From Paractinoplanes ovalisporus (lineage in GTDB: Bacteria > Actinomycetota > Actinomycetes > Mycobacteriales > Micromonosporaceae): a DNA stretch of 64,000 bases. Both the position numbers and the translations under genes were made by a program. The stretch spans positions 186,001 through 250,000 of the forward strand of contig NZ_JAENHP010000003.1 of the NCBI RefSeq assembly GCF_016834655.1, written 5' to 3'. Below, one piece after another: positions 41,759 to 49,801 of this stretch (positions within the stretch are counted from its first letter, which is position 1; each line of letters opens with the position of its first letter). The notes below the pieces were generated by a model that saw only the letters and a list, made by a program, of their open reading frames with translations, did not search any database and had not been told where the DNA came from.

Positions 41759-44198
41759 GACCAGTCTCACCGAACGCCTCCTGCACACCGCGGGTGTCAC
41801 CGACACGCTCGGCAGTGTGGACGAGGGCAACACCCGCACGGACACGCTCGATCTGGAACGCCGCCGTGGCATCACCATCAAGGCGGCGGTGGTGTCGTTC
41901 CGTCTGCGCGGCACCACCGTCAACCTGATCGACACTCCTGGCCATCCCGACTTCATCGCCGAGGTGGAACGTGTCCTGGACGTCCTCGACGGCGCCGTCC
42001 TGGTGGTGTCGGCCGTCGAGGGGGTGCAGGCGCAGACCCGCATCCTGGCCCGGACCCTGCACCGCCTGCGCATCCCCACCCTGATCTTCGTGAACAAGGT
42101 CGACCGCGCGGGTGCCCGTTTCACCGGCGTGCTGGACGAGATCGCCGCCCGTCTGAGCCCCGCCCTGCTGCCGATGAGCCGCGTCGCCGACCTGGGCACC
42201 CGCGCGGCCGCGGTAACGGCCGCCCCCGATTGGCTGCGCTTGGCCGACCACGACGATCAGGTGCTGGCGGCCCTGGTCGAGGACCGCCGGCCCCCACCGT
42301 TCCGGGCCCACGACCGGGTGCACCCCGTCTACTTCGGTTCCGCCGTCACCGGCGCGGGCATCGACGACCTGATAACAGGCATCACGTCCCTGCTCCCCAC
42401 CCCGGAGCCCGCCAGCGTTCACAACTCCGACGCGGGCGACGTCTGTGCGCCCGGCGGCGTCGACAGCGCGGGCCCAACCGAAGCGCGCCCTCCCGGCGGG
42501 TTCGACGGCACCTGCCGGGCCGAAGCGTGCGCGCCCGGCGGTGTTCTTGGTGCCGGGCGGGTTGATGCCCACACACCCGGCCGCATCCGCAGCACCGACG
42601 AGGGCGATGTTTGCACGCCGGGCGGCGTCCACAGCGCGGGCCCGACCGATGCGCGCCCATCCGGCACCGACGAAGCAGGAGCCACGTCCTTGCCGCCCGC
42701 TCGCGAGCCCGTCGGCGCCGGCCCGGCTGAAGTGTGCGCGCCCGGCATCGACGACGCGATGGGGCCGGTGTCGAACTGTGGCGTCGAGACCGCGGGCCTC
42801 GAGCCGGGGCCTGACGTGTGTGCCGCCGGTTCGGTGGTGGCTTTCTCTGATGGCTCTTCCGATCGGGCTCCTTCCGACGGCAGCGATGACGACGACGACA
42901 AGAGCGGAGAGGCGTCTGCCCCTGCGCGGGGGCCTTCCGCTGCCCTTCATGGTGGCGGGAAACCGCGATCTCTGCCGGGGGCCTGTGGACAACCCGGGAA
43001 TGTGGATAACTCCCGGACGTTCAGCGGGACCGTCTTCAAGGTGGAGCGCGGGCCGGCGGGCGAGAAGCTGGCCTACGTGCGCATGTTCGCGGGTGAGCTG
43101 CGGGTGCGTGACGTGGTGGGCGGCGAGCGGGTCACCGGCATCGACGTGTTCGCCGACGGGGGTGTCGTGGCGCGGCGGCGGATCGAGGGTGGGCGGATCG
43201 GCCGGTTGCGGGGGCTGTCGAAGATCAAGATCGGGGACCCGGTCGGCGTACGGCGTCAGCAAGCGCACCCGGCGCATTTCGCGCCGCCCAGCCTGGAGAC
43301 CGCGGTGGTCGCGTCGTGCGGGCCGGATCGTGGGGCGTTGTTCGCGGCGCTGACGGAGCTGGCCGAGCAAGATCCGCTGATTGCGCTGCGTCGGGACGAG
43401 GCCCGTCACGAGCTGCATGTGTCGCTCTACGGCGAGGTGCAGAAGGAGGTCATCCAGGCGACGCTGGCCGAGCAGTACGGGCTGCGGGTGGCGTTCCGGG
43501 AGACTGTCACGTTGTGTGTGGAGCGGCCGGCCGGTGTGGGCGAGCACGTCGAGCTGATCAAGGCCGGGGGCAATCCTTTCCTGGCCACGGTGGGTCTGCG
43601 TGTCGAGCCGGGTTCGGGGACGTTCGGGTTGGGGGTCGAGCCGGGGTCGATGCCGGCGGCGTTCTTCAAGGCGGTCGAGGAGACGGTGCACGAGACGTTG
43701 CGGCAGGGTCTGCGGGGGTGGCCGGTCCGCGACTATCACGTGACGTTGATCCGGAACGGTTACTGGGCGCGGCAGAGTCACGCTCACGCGGTGTTCGACA
43801 AGAGCATGTCCAGTACGGCGGGTGACTTCCGCAACCTCACTCCGCTGGTGGTGATGGAGGCGCTGCGGCGGGCCGGGACGACGGTGCTCGAGCCGGTGCA
43901 CTCGTTCCGGGCGGAGCTTCCGGGTGACACATTGCCGCAGGTCTTGCCGTTGCTGGCGAAGCTGGGCGGCATCCCGTTGGCGACCGGGCCGGCGGTGCTG
44001 GAGGGTGAGCTGCCGGCGGCGGGAGTTCACGAGTTCCAGCGTCGTCTGCCGGGCCTGACCCGCGGTGAGGGTTTGCTGGAGAGCGTGTTCGACCGCTACG
44101 AGCCCGTACGTAACGGCCCACCGCCATCTCGCCCGCGCACCGACCACAACCCGCTGGACCGCAAGGAGTATCTGCTGCACGTGACGCGCCGGGTGTGA
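41712..44198 (+). CDS. Tetracycline-resistance-type ribosomal protection protein with long insertion
   Basis: An 828-residue EF-G-like GTPase of the TetM/OtrA group, which releases tetracycline from the ribosome. G motifs are intact: AHVDAGKT (10-17), DTPGHPDF, and NKVDRAG. The later domains match EF-G domains II-V (SGTVFKVERGPAGEKLAYVR, then LYGEVQKEVIQATLAEQYG). The family has about 640 residues. The excess is an insertion of about 200 residues (roughly 236-434) between the G domain and domain II. It is Gly/Pro/Ala-rich with five 14-residue repeats (CAPGGVDSAGPTEA type) and then an acidic tract (DGSDDDDDKSGE). Whether it protects against tetracyclines is unproven. Confidence 0.9.
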   Translation: MPLLNLGIVAHVDAGKTSLTERLLHTAGVTDTLGSVDEGNTRTDTLDLERRRGITIKAAVVSFRLRGTTVNLIDTPGHPDFIAEVERVLDVLDGAVLVVSAVEGVQAQTRILARTLHRLRIPTLIFVNKVDRAGARFTGVLDEIAARLSPALLPMSRVADLGTRAAAVTAAPDWLRLADHDDQVLAALVEDRRPPPFRAHDRVHPVYFGSAVTGAGIDDLITGITSLLPTPEPASVHNSDAGDVCAPGGVDSAGPTEARPPGGFDGTCRAEACAPGGVLGAGRVDAHTPGRIRSTDEGDVCTPGGVHSAGPTDARPSGTDEAGATSLPPAREPVGAGPAEVCAPGIDDAMGPVSNCGVETAGLEPGPDVCAAGSVVAFSDGSSDRAPSDGSDDDDDKSGEASAPARGPSAALHGGGKPRSLPGACGQPGNVDNSRTFSGTVFKVERGPAGEKLAYVRMFAGELRVRDVVGGERVTGIDVFADGGVVARRRIEGGRIGRLRGLSKIKIGDPVGVRRQQAHPAHFAPPSLETAVVASCGPDRGALFAALTELAEQDPLIALRRDEARHELHVSLYGEVQKEVIQATLAEQYGLRVAFRETVTLCVERPAGVGEHVELIKAGGNPFLATVGLRVEPGSGTFGLGVEPGSMPAAFFKAVEETVHETLRQGLRGWPVRDYHVTLIRNGYWARQSHAHAVFDKSMSSTAGDFRNLTPLVVMEALRRAGTTVLEPVHSFRAELPGDTLPQVLPLLAKLGGIPLATGPAVLEGELPAAGVHEFQRRLPGLTRGEGLLESVFDRYEPVRNGPPPSRPRTDHNPLDRKEYLLHVTRRV
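42444..42686. repeat. 42-bp tandem repeat inside the ribosomal protection gene
   Basis: Five units (42444, 42486, 42528, 42570, 42612) and a partial sixth run in register with an exact 42-bp period. Units 1 and 5 are the most alike (TGTGCGCCCGGCGGCGTCGA versus TGCACGCCGGGCGGCGTCCA). The repeats are in frame and code for 14-residue blocks with the core APGGV. Confidence 0.9.
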
Positions 44199-44588
44199 CA
44201 CGCCGTTGTGGTCGCCACGCCGCGGGATGTTCAGGCCTGTCGACGTCAACCGCCCACCCGCAAGCGCCGTCCGATCGGCAAGGTTGAAGCCGCCCGGGCG
44301 CCTGCTGGGCGTTGTGTTCCTCGACATCCCCCACCAGCCTTCAGCCAGGCGCTGATGCTGATCGGCCGGTTGGCCCTGAGATCCCCGGACAACGCGGCGC
44401 CCCGCTGCCATCCGCCAGGGTCGTAGCCGGTCCCGGTGACGTCCGGGTCTGCGGCCCGGCACAGCGAGGCTGTGGTGGGCGGGCGAGAAAGTTCGGGAAA
44501 AATTGGGGCGGGATGTCGATGCGGGTCGGTCCCGAACGTCGTGATGAAGTGCGGCACCGGGCCGCACGGGGCCAACAGGAGGACCACC
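44199..44588. other. Gene-free stretch before the second YCII gene
   Basis: I see no gene, RNA or clear repeat in this 390-base stretch. It probably carries the promoter of the YCII gene. Short frames on both strands are composed of Arg/Pro/Ala and have no ribosome sites. Confidence 0.5.
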
Positions 44589-44939
44589 GTGAAGTACATG
44601 CTGCTCATCCACGCCGGGGCCGTCTCTGAGGACGGGGTGAACGAGGGGTGCGACGTTCAGGACTGGCAGAACTTCGACAAGGCCGTGCAGGATGCGGGGA
44701 TCTTCGTGTCGGGTGAGTCGCTGGCCGACCTGGTCACGGCCACCACCGTGAAGGTCGCGGGTGACGGCACCCGCACGGTGGTGGACGGGCCGTTCGCCGA
44801 GACGCGGGAGGTGCTGGGCGGGTTCTACGTCATCGACGTGCCCGACCTGGACGTGGCGCTGGACTGGGCGGCCCGCTGCCCAGGTTCGTGGGGCGGCGGC
44901 TCGGTGGTGGTGCGGCCGGTCGCCGACTTCGGCGCGTGA
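44589..44939 (+). CDS. YCII-related (DGPF) protein partnered with second ECF42
   Basis: A 116-residue YCII-fold protein. It opens KYMLLIHAGAVSEDGVNEGC and has the DGPFAETREVLGGFYVIDV motif, the classical DGPF site. The GTG at 44589 follows CAGGAGG. Its partner ECF42 gene begins 321 bases on, the gap being filled by a 42-bp tandem repeat that starts at the stop codon. In the first module of this window (31871-32284) the two genes overlap instead. Confidence 0.92.
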   Translation: MKYMLLIHAGAVSEDGVNEGCDVQDWQNFDKAVQDAGIFVSGESLADLVTATTVKVAGDGTRTVVDGPFAETREVLGGFYVIDVPDLDVALDWAARCPGSWGGGSVVVRPVADFGA

Positions 44940-45236
44940 GCAGCACCGAGCAGGAACAAAGCTGTGGGTCGATGCCCGTGACCGGCACCGCGCCGGGACA
45001 AATCGGTGGAGCGATGCGCGTGAACCCCACCGAGCCGGGACGAAGCCGTGGGGCGACGCCCGTGACCAGCACCGCGCCGCGACAAATCGGTGGAGCGATG
45101 CGCGTGAGCCGCACTGAACCGGGACGAAGCCGTGGGGCGACGTTCCTGACCGGCACAGCGCCGGGACGAAGCCGTGGGGCGATACGCGCGGGCGGCACCG
45201 CGACGGGACGGGACGAGGCTGGAAGGCGATGGGCGT
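44938..45236. repeat. 42-bp tandem repeat, seven copies, between YCII and ECF42 genes
   Basis: Seven copies follow one another from the YCII stop codon: starts at 44938, 44980, 45022, 45064, 45106, 45148 and 45190 (the last has a five-base insertion). The unit form is GACCGGCACCGCGCCGGGAC followed by a 22-base half with GGTGGAGCGATGCGCGT. Copies 2 and 4, and copies 3 and 5, are most alike, giving an 84-bp higher-order pattern. Because 42 is divisible by three, several frames stay open. There are no unique spacers, so it is not a CRISPR array. Confidence 0.95.
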
Positions 45237-45260
45237 GAGCGCGGGCATCGGGGACGCGCG

Positions 45261-46472
45261 GTGACAGCCGGGGACGCTGTGGAGGCCGTGTTCCGGGAGG
45301 AGCACGGCCGGCTCCTGGCTGCCCTGGTGCGACGCTTCGGTGACCTCGACCTGGCCGAGGAGGTGACGTCGGCGGCGATCGAGGCGGCGCTGGTGCACTG
45401 GCCGGTCGAGGGGGTGCCGGAGCGGCCCGGGGCGTGGCTGATGGCGACGGCGCGGCGTAAGGCTGTGGACCGGTTGCGGCGGGACCGCACCTATGCGGCG
45501 AAGCTGGCGCTGGTGCACGTGGACACGGTGACCGAGATGCCGGAGGGCGCCGAGTTCCCCGACGACCGGTTGCAGTTGTTCTTCACGTGCGCTCATCCGG
45601 CGTTGCCGGAGGACGCGCGGGGTGCGTTGACGTTGCGTTGCCTGGCCGGGCTGACCACGGCCGAGGTGGCGCGGGCCTATCTGGTGCCGGCGGCGACGAT
45701 GGCGCAGCGGATCGTGCGGGCCAAGAAGAAGATCCACCAGGCGCGGATCCCGTTCCGGGTGCCGGGGGCGGACGAGTTGCCGCAGCGGTTGCCGGGGGTG
45801 TTGCAGACCCTGTATTCGATTTTCACCGAGGGGTATGTGGCGCAGCGCGGTGACCTGGCCGACGAGGCGGTGCGGCTGGTGCGGGTGCTCCGGCGGTTGC
45901 TGCCGGCCGAGAGGGAGGTCACCGGGCTGCTCGCGTTGATGCTGCTGGTGCATGCCCGTTGGGAGGCGCGGACCGGCCCGGACGGCTCGCCGGCGCTGCT
46001 CGAGGAGCAGGACCGGGGGCGGTGGGACGCACTGATGATCGAAGAGGGGTTGTCGCTGGTGCCGCAGGCGCTGATCGGCGGCCCGCCCGGGCCCTACGGT
46101 GTGCAGGCGGCGATCGCGGCCCTGCACGACGAGGCCGTCACCGTGGACACCACCGACTGGGCGCAGATCGTGGCCCTTTACGACGTGTTGCACACCCTCA
46201 CCCCGTCTCCGGTCGTGGCCGTGAACCGGGCCGCCGCCATGGCGATGCGGGACGGCGCGGTCGCTGGTCTCACCTATATAGACGCCTTGAGCGACGACGA
46301 CCGTTTACGGGATTACGCGCCTTTCCACGCCGCCCGGGCTGACCTGCTGCAGCGCGCCGGGCGCAGCGGTGAGGCCGTCACCGCGTACGGGAAAGCCTTG
46401 GATCTGGCTGGCACCGACCCGGAACGTGCTCTGTTGCGGCGCCGTCTGGAGGAGATCAGGCGGACCGGCTGA
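45261..46472 (+). CDS. ECF42-type RNA polymerase sigma factor
   Basis: A 403-residue ECF42 sigma factor. Region 2 (VRRFGDLDLAEEVTSAAIEA), region 4 (AGLTTAEVARAYLVPAATMA) and the long C-terminal helical domain (LYSIFTEGYVAQRGDLADEA, AIAALHDEAVTVDTTDWAQI) are complete. GTG at 45261 starts the conserved part; frames open upstream through the repeat. It pairs with the YCII gene before it and ends at a strong terminator. Confidence 0.93.
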   Translation: MTAGDAVEAVFREEHGRLLAALVRRFGDLDLAEEVTSAAIEAALVHWPVEGVPERPGAWLMATARRKAVDRLRRDRTYAAKLALVHVDTVTEMPEGAEFPDDRLQLFFTCAHPALPEDARGALTLRCLAGLTTAEVARAYLVPAATMAQRIVRAKKKIHQARIPFRVPGADELPQRLPGVLQTLYSIFTEGYVAQRGDLADEAVRLVRVLRRLLPAEREVTGLLALMLLVHARWEARTGPDGSPALLEEQDRGRWDALMIEEGLSLVPQALIGGPPGPYGVQAAIAALHDEAVTVDTTDWAQIVALYDVLHTLTPSPVVAVNRAAAMAMRDGAVAGLTYIDALSDDDRLRDYAPFHAARADLLQRAGRSGEAVTAYGKALDLAGTDPERALLRRRLEEIRRTG

Positions 46473-46474
46473 GC

Positions 46475-46556
46475 AGAAGCGGATCGGCGCGGGCTTCCCG
46501 TCGGGTGCCCGCGCCGGCACCCCAAGTCAGGCTCCGGGCGGGCCCGATCCGCTTCT
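46475..46556. terminator. Bidirectional terminator with 13-bp outer stem
   Basis: AGAAGCGGATCGG (46475-46487) pairs perfectly with CCGATCCGCTTCT (46544-46556). The intervening sequence folds into an inner GC-rich hairpin (GCGCGGGC with GCCCGCGC). It lies between the convergent ECF42 and STAND genes and serves both. Confidence 0.85.
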
Positions 46557-49115
46557 TCAAGGTTGGGCGCTGAGGAACGCCCGGATCTCGTCGGCCCGGG
46601 GCATGCCCAGCTCGGTGTAGAGCTCGACCGCTCGGGTGAGGTGGTGTTCGGCGCGGGGCTGGTCGCCCAGGTCGTGGGTGGTGTAGCCGAGGCCGGTGTG
46701 GGCGCGGGCCTGCTGGTCGCGCTGGCCCAGCGCCTCGGCCGTCGTGAGGGCGGCCGTGTGATGTTCGACGGCCTCGTCGAGGTGGCCGGCGGCGCGGGCG
46801 GCCTCGCCGAGACCGTTGCGGGCGTCGGCCTCGCCGTGTCGTTCGCCGATGTCGTCGAGGATGGCCAGGGACTGCCGGTGCAGGGTGGTGGCTTGTTCCC
46901 AGTCGCCCATCCGGGTGTGCACGGTGCCGAGGCTGTCCAGGACCGACGCCTCGCCGGTGCGGTTGCCGATCTGCCGGTAGAGGGTCAGGGCGCGGCCGAG
47001 GTTCTCGGTGGCGGACGTGTGCCGCCCGGTCCGGCCTTCGACCAGGCCGAGGCTGTTGAGTGCGGCGGCTTCCCCGGCGGGGTAGTCGAGCCGCCGGAAC
47101 AGGGTCAGCGCCTGCCGCAGGTGGTCGGCGGCGGACTCGTTCTGGTCGAGGTTCTGGTCGATCGCGCCGAGGGTGAGCAGCGACGCGGCCTCGCCGACCT
47201 CGTCGGCGGCCTGCCGGTAGAGCTGGGAGGCGTGCCGGACGTGCTCGGCGGCTTCCCGGTAGCGGCCCTGCCGCTGGTCGATGATGCCGAGGTTGGCCAG
47301 GGCCCGGGCCTGACCGGCGGGGTCACCGGCCTGCTGGTAGAGCTCCCCGGCCCGGCGTAGCTGTTCGGCGGCCGGGGCGGGCCGGCCCAGTTGCAGGTGG
47401 GCGACGCCCAGGCCGAGGCAGGCGCCGGCGTGGGCGGCCACGTCGCCCGTGCTCAGGGCGGCCTGGCGTGCGTGCTGGTGCAGGGTCAGCGCGGCGAACG
47501 GGTAGCCGCTGCTGAGGTAGCGGTAGAGGGTGGCCGACAGCATGGTGGTGTGGCCGGGCCAGCCGTGCTCGGCGGCGTGGCCGGCGACGGCCAGCAGCGC
47601 GGGCAGTTCACTGTCGAGCCACGCGTGGGCGGCTTGGGGTTGCGTCAGCGACGGGTCGGCCACCCGCGGCGCCGCGACCCGGGGCCGGCGGGCCGCTTCG
47701 GCCCGGAACAGGGTGTCCATGGCCACGGCGGCGGTGGCCAGGTAGTGGTCGAACAGCCGGGTCAGCGCGGCCCGGCGTTGCGGTGGTGGTTCCTCGTCGA
47801 CGGCCCGGGTGATGGCGTGGGCGCGGACGAGGTCGTGCAGGGTGTAGCGCTGCGGGGCGGGTTGCTGCAGCAGGTGGTCGGCGTGCAGCTGCCGCAGCAG
47901 TTCGTCGGAGCCGGGCTGGTCGCCGCCGGTGAGCGCGGACACCGCGTACGCGTCGAGGTCGGGTCCGGGGTGCAGGGCGAGCAGGCGCAGCGCGCGTTGC
48001 CGGTCGGCGGGCAGGTCCTGGTATGTCAGGTCGAGGGCGAGTTCGACGCCGCTGTCGAGGCGCCGGTTGTGGTGGCGTTCGTCGAGGCGGTCGGCGTGGT
48101 CGGTCAGGGTCCAGCCGGGCCGGGCGCGCATGTGCCCGGTGACCACTTCGAGGGCCAGCGGCAGGTAGCCGCAGCGTTCGGCGATGCGGGCCGCGGCCGA
48201 CGGGTCCGGCCCGGGCGGGGTGTGCGGGGCCGCGTGGGCCAGCAGTTGCATCGCGTCGGTGGTGTCGAACACGTCGACGACGACGTGCTGGGCGCCGGGC
48301 AGGGCGGTCAGGCCGCGGCGGCTGGTGATCAGGGTGAGGCTTCCCGGGGTGTCCGGCAGCAGCGGCCGGATCTGATCGGTGCCGGCGGCGTTGTCCAGCA
48401 CCACCAGGGCACGACCGGTGGCGAGGCGTTCTTGGAAGGCGGCGGAACGGGCCTGCAGGTCGTACGGGATGCTCTGGCCCGGCACGCCGAGCAGCCGCAG
48501 GAATCCGTCGAGGGTGGCGGCCGGGTCGGCCGGTGGCAGGGCCGGGTCGGGGTGGAAGCCGCGCAGGTCGACGTAGAGGACCGTGTCGAAGCGGTGGTGG
48601 TTGGTGAGCAGGTGGCCGGCGTGGACGGCGAGCTGGGTCTTGCCGACCCCGGCCATGCCTTCGACGGCGACGACGACCGGTTCTTCGCCGGTGGCCGCGG
48701 GGAGGATCCGGTCGAGTTCGGCGGTGCGGCCGGTGAAGGTGGGCAGGTCGTCGGGCAGCCGGTTGTGCACGCGGACCTGTGAGGCGGCCTGGGCCTCGCC
48801 GCGGATCACGCGGAGTGCCTGGCGCCACCGCTCGGCGTATCCGGGGTCCGGGTGCAGGACTTCGACGACGGCGACCACGAGCGCGGCGTTCAAGCGGCGG
48901 CGGCCCGGTCGGAAACAGTCGGCCACGGTGTTCTTGCGGGCGTGCTCACTGGGTGGGCGGCCCTGGTTGAGGCGGGCGGTGATGGTTTCGTACGACGGGT
49001 CGCCGGTTCTGCGTTTCAGCGCCCGCAGCCGTTCGACGAGCGCGTCGAGCGTGCCCGCCTCACCCGGGTCGGGCAATGCTTCGACGGGATCGACAGGCTT
49101 CAGCGAAGGCGGCAC
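46557..49115 (-). CDS. STAND NTPase: HTH, NB-ARC and TPR repeats
   Basis: An 852-residue signalling ATPase. Residues 22-100 form an XRE-like DNA-binding or adaptor domain. The NB-ARC ATPase follows: Walker A GMAGVGKTQL (153-162), Walker B ALVVLDNA near 235, TSRRGL (sensor) and CGYLPLALEV. From about 560 to the end come TPR repeats, most clearly QALALFRRLDYPAGEAAAL-like units of 40 residues. The layout is that of AfsR/DnrI relatives without the SARP domain, common in actinomycetes as regulators; some STAND proteins act in phage defence. No effector domain is seen. Confidence 0.9.
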   Translation of the reverse strand: MPPSLKPVDPVEALPDPGEAGTLDALVERLRALKRRTGDPSYETITARLNQGRPPSEHARKNTVADCFRPGRRRLNAALVVAVVEVLHPDPGYAERWRQALRVIRGEAQAASQVRVHNRLPDDLPTFTGRTAELDRILPAATGEEPVVVAVEGMAGVGKTQLAVHAGHLLTNHHRFDTVLYVDLRGFHPDPALPPADPAATLDGFLRLLGVPGQSIPYDLQARSAAFQERLATGRALVVLDNAAGTDQIRPLLPDTPGSLTLITSRRGLTALPGAQHVVVDVFDTTDAMQLLAHAAPHTPPGPDPSAAARIAERCGYLPLALEVVTGHMRARPGWTLTDHADRLDERHHNRRLDSGVELALDLTYQDLPADRQRALRLLALHPGPDLDAYAVSALTGGDQPGSDELLRQLHADHLLQQPAPQRYTLHDLVRAHAITRAVDEEPPPQRRAALTRLFDHYLATAAVAMDTLFRAEAARRPRVAAPRVADPSLTQPQAAHAWLDSELPALLAVAGHAAEHGWPGHTTMLSATLYRYLSSGYPFAALTLHQHARQAALSTGDVAAHAGACLGLGVAHLQLGRPAPAAEQLRRAGELYQQAGDPAGQARALANLGIIDQRQGRYREAAEHVRHASQLYRQAADEVGEAASLLTLGAIDQNLDQNESAADHLRQALTLFRRLDYPAGEAAALNSLGLVEGRTGRHTSATENLGRALTLYRQIGNRTGEASVLDSLGTVHTRMGDWEQATTLHRQSLAILDDIGERHGEADARNGLGEAARAAGHLDEAVEHHTAALTTAEALGQRDQQARAHTGLGYTTHDLGDQPRAEHHLTRAVELYTELGMPRADEIRAFLSAQP

Positions 49116-49170
49116 GGCCCAAGGTTAGCGTCGCGTGTCCGACTGGAATCGCGGGCGCGGCGTCCTCCCC

Positions 49171-49215
49171 TGCTCGAATTACTGGATTATTAATACCGGC
49201 AATCCAGTAAACCGA
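49171..49215 (-). terminator. AT-rich hairpin downstream of the endonuclease VII-like gene
   Basis: TACTGGATT (49180-49188) pairs with AATCCAGTA (49201-49209) across a 12-base loop containing ATTAATA. It lies 42 bases past the stop of the minus-strand nuclease gene and can serve as its terminator. The whole patch 49165-49260 is far more AT-rich than the rest of the window. Confidence 0.6.
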
Positions 49216-49250
49216 AAACGGACATAACTTCGGGTACACCATAATGACTG

Positions 49251-49733
49251 CTATGCGGTATCCCTACCAGTAGGGTATGGAATCGCGAGATAGGCAAGCG
49301 CTGCGCGGACGGTAGCTTCGTCGTGGCGGAAGTGGCCGATTGCCGCGTTGCAGCCGACGCAGAGCAGTCCACGGACGCGGCCGGTGTCGTGGCAGTGGTC
49401 GACGACGAGCTTGAACGCGATCGCGGTGGGCAGCCCATCCAGTCGCGGGCGTCCTGCCTTGCTGGCCGGCAGGTCATCCTCGTGCCGGCCGCAAATGGCA
49501 CACCTGTAACGCTGGCCGGCTCGCATCCGGTCGTAGTCCTCGACCGAGATTCCGTACTTCTCGCGCAGGTTCGCTGCTCGCACGCCCGCGGGGCCGATGC
49601 GTTCGCGCAACAGTCGATTGAAGTCGCGCGCTGTGTCTCGGCAAGGGCGGCACGATTTCAAGCGCTTGCCGGAAGGATCGAGAAAGACGCTGGGATCCAC
49701 GAGTCTGCCGCACCGGGGGCACCGTTGAGTCAT
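49251..49733 (-). CDS. Recombination endonuclease VII-like HNH nuclease
   Basis: A 160-residue nuclease of the T4 endonuclease VII family, which cuts Holliday junctions and branched DNA. Two N-terminal CxxC pairs (Cys5/8 and Cys28/31) form one zinc site; a second is Cys78/81 with Cys125/128. The catalytic block is VVDHCHDTGRVRGLLCVGCN (Asp112, His113, His115, Asn129). Such genes come from phages. AT-rich flanks on its 3' side support recent acquisition. Confidence 0.9.
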   Translation of the reverse strand: MTQRCPRCGRLVDPSVFLDPSGKRLKSCRPCRDTARDFNRLLRERIGPAGVRAANLREKYGISVEDYDRMRAGQRYRCAICGRHEDDLPASKAGRPRLDGLPTAIAFKLVVDHCHDTGRVRGLLCVGCNAAIGHFRHDEATVRAALAYLAIPYPTGRDTA

Positions 49734-49801
49734 GAGGGCACGTTAGGAGCCGGGTACGACAGATTCGCCGGGCGGGCGACCGTCTGCTGTGGACTGGTAG
49801 C

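Noticed and set aside
42444..42686. Possible collagen-like or secreted repeat protein
   Set aside because: The repeats lie inside one continuous frame between the G domain and domain II of a ribosomal GTPase, so they belong to that protein.
44246..44608. Minus-strand frame in the gap after the ribosomal protection gene
   Set aside because: No ribosome site, no recognisable domain and composition typical of random GC-rich sequence.
44938..45236. Possible CRISPR array
   Set aside because: Units follow each other without unique spacers, vary along their whole length and no cas gene is nearby; this is a tandem repeat.
41304..46193. A 4.9-kb open frame on the minus strand opposite the ribosomal protection gene and ECF42 module
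   Set aside because: It is antisense to several genes with clear domains, is composed mostly of Arg, Pro, His and Gly, and stays open because of third-position GC. No domain is seen.
49165..49260. Possible attachment site or tRNA remnant in the AT-rich patch
   Set aside because: No tRNA-like fold and no second copy of the sequence was seen in the window; a hairpin terminator explains the inverted repeat.
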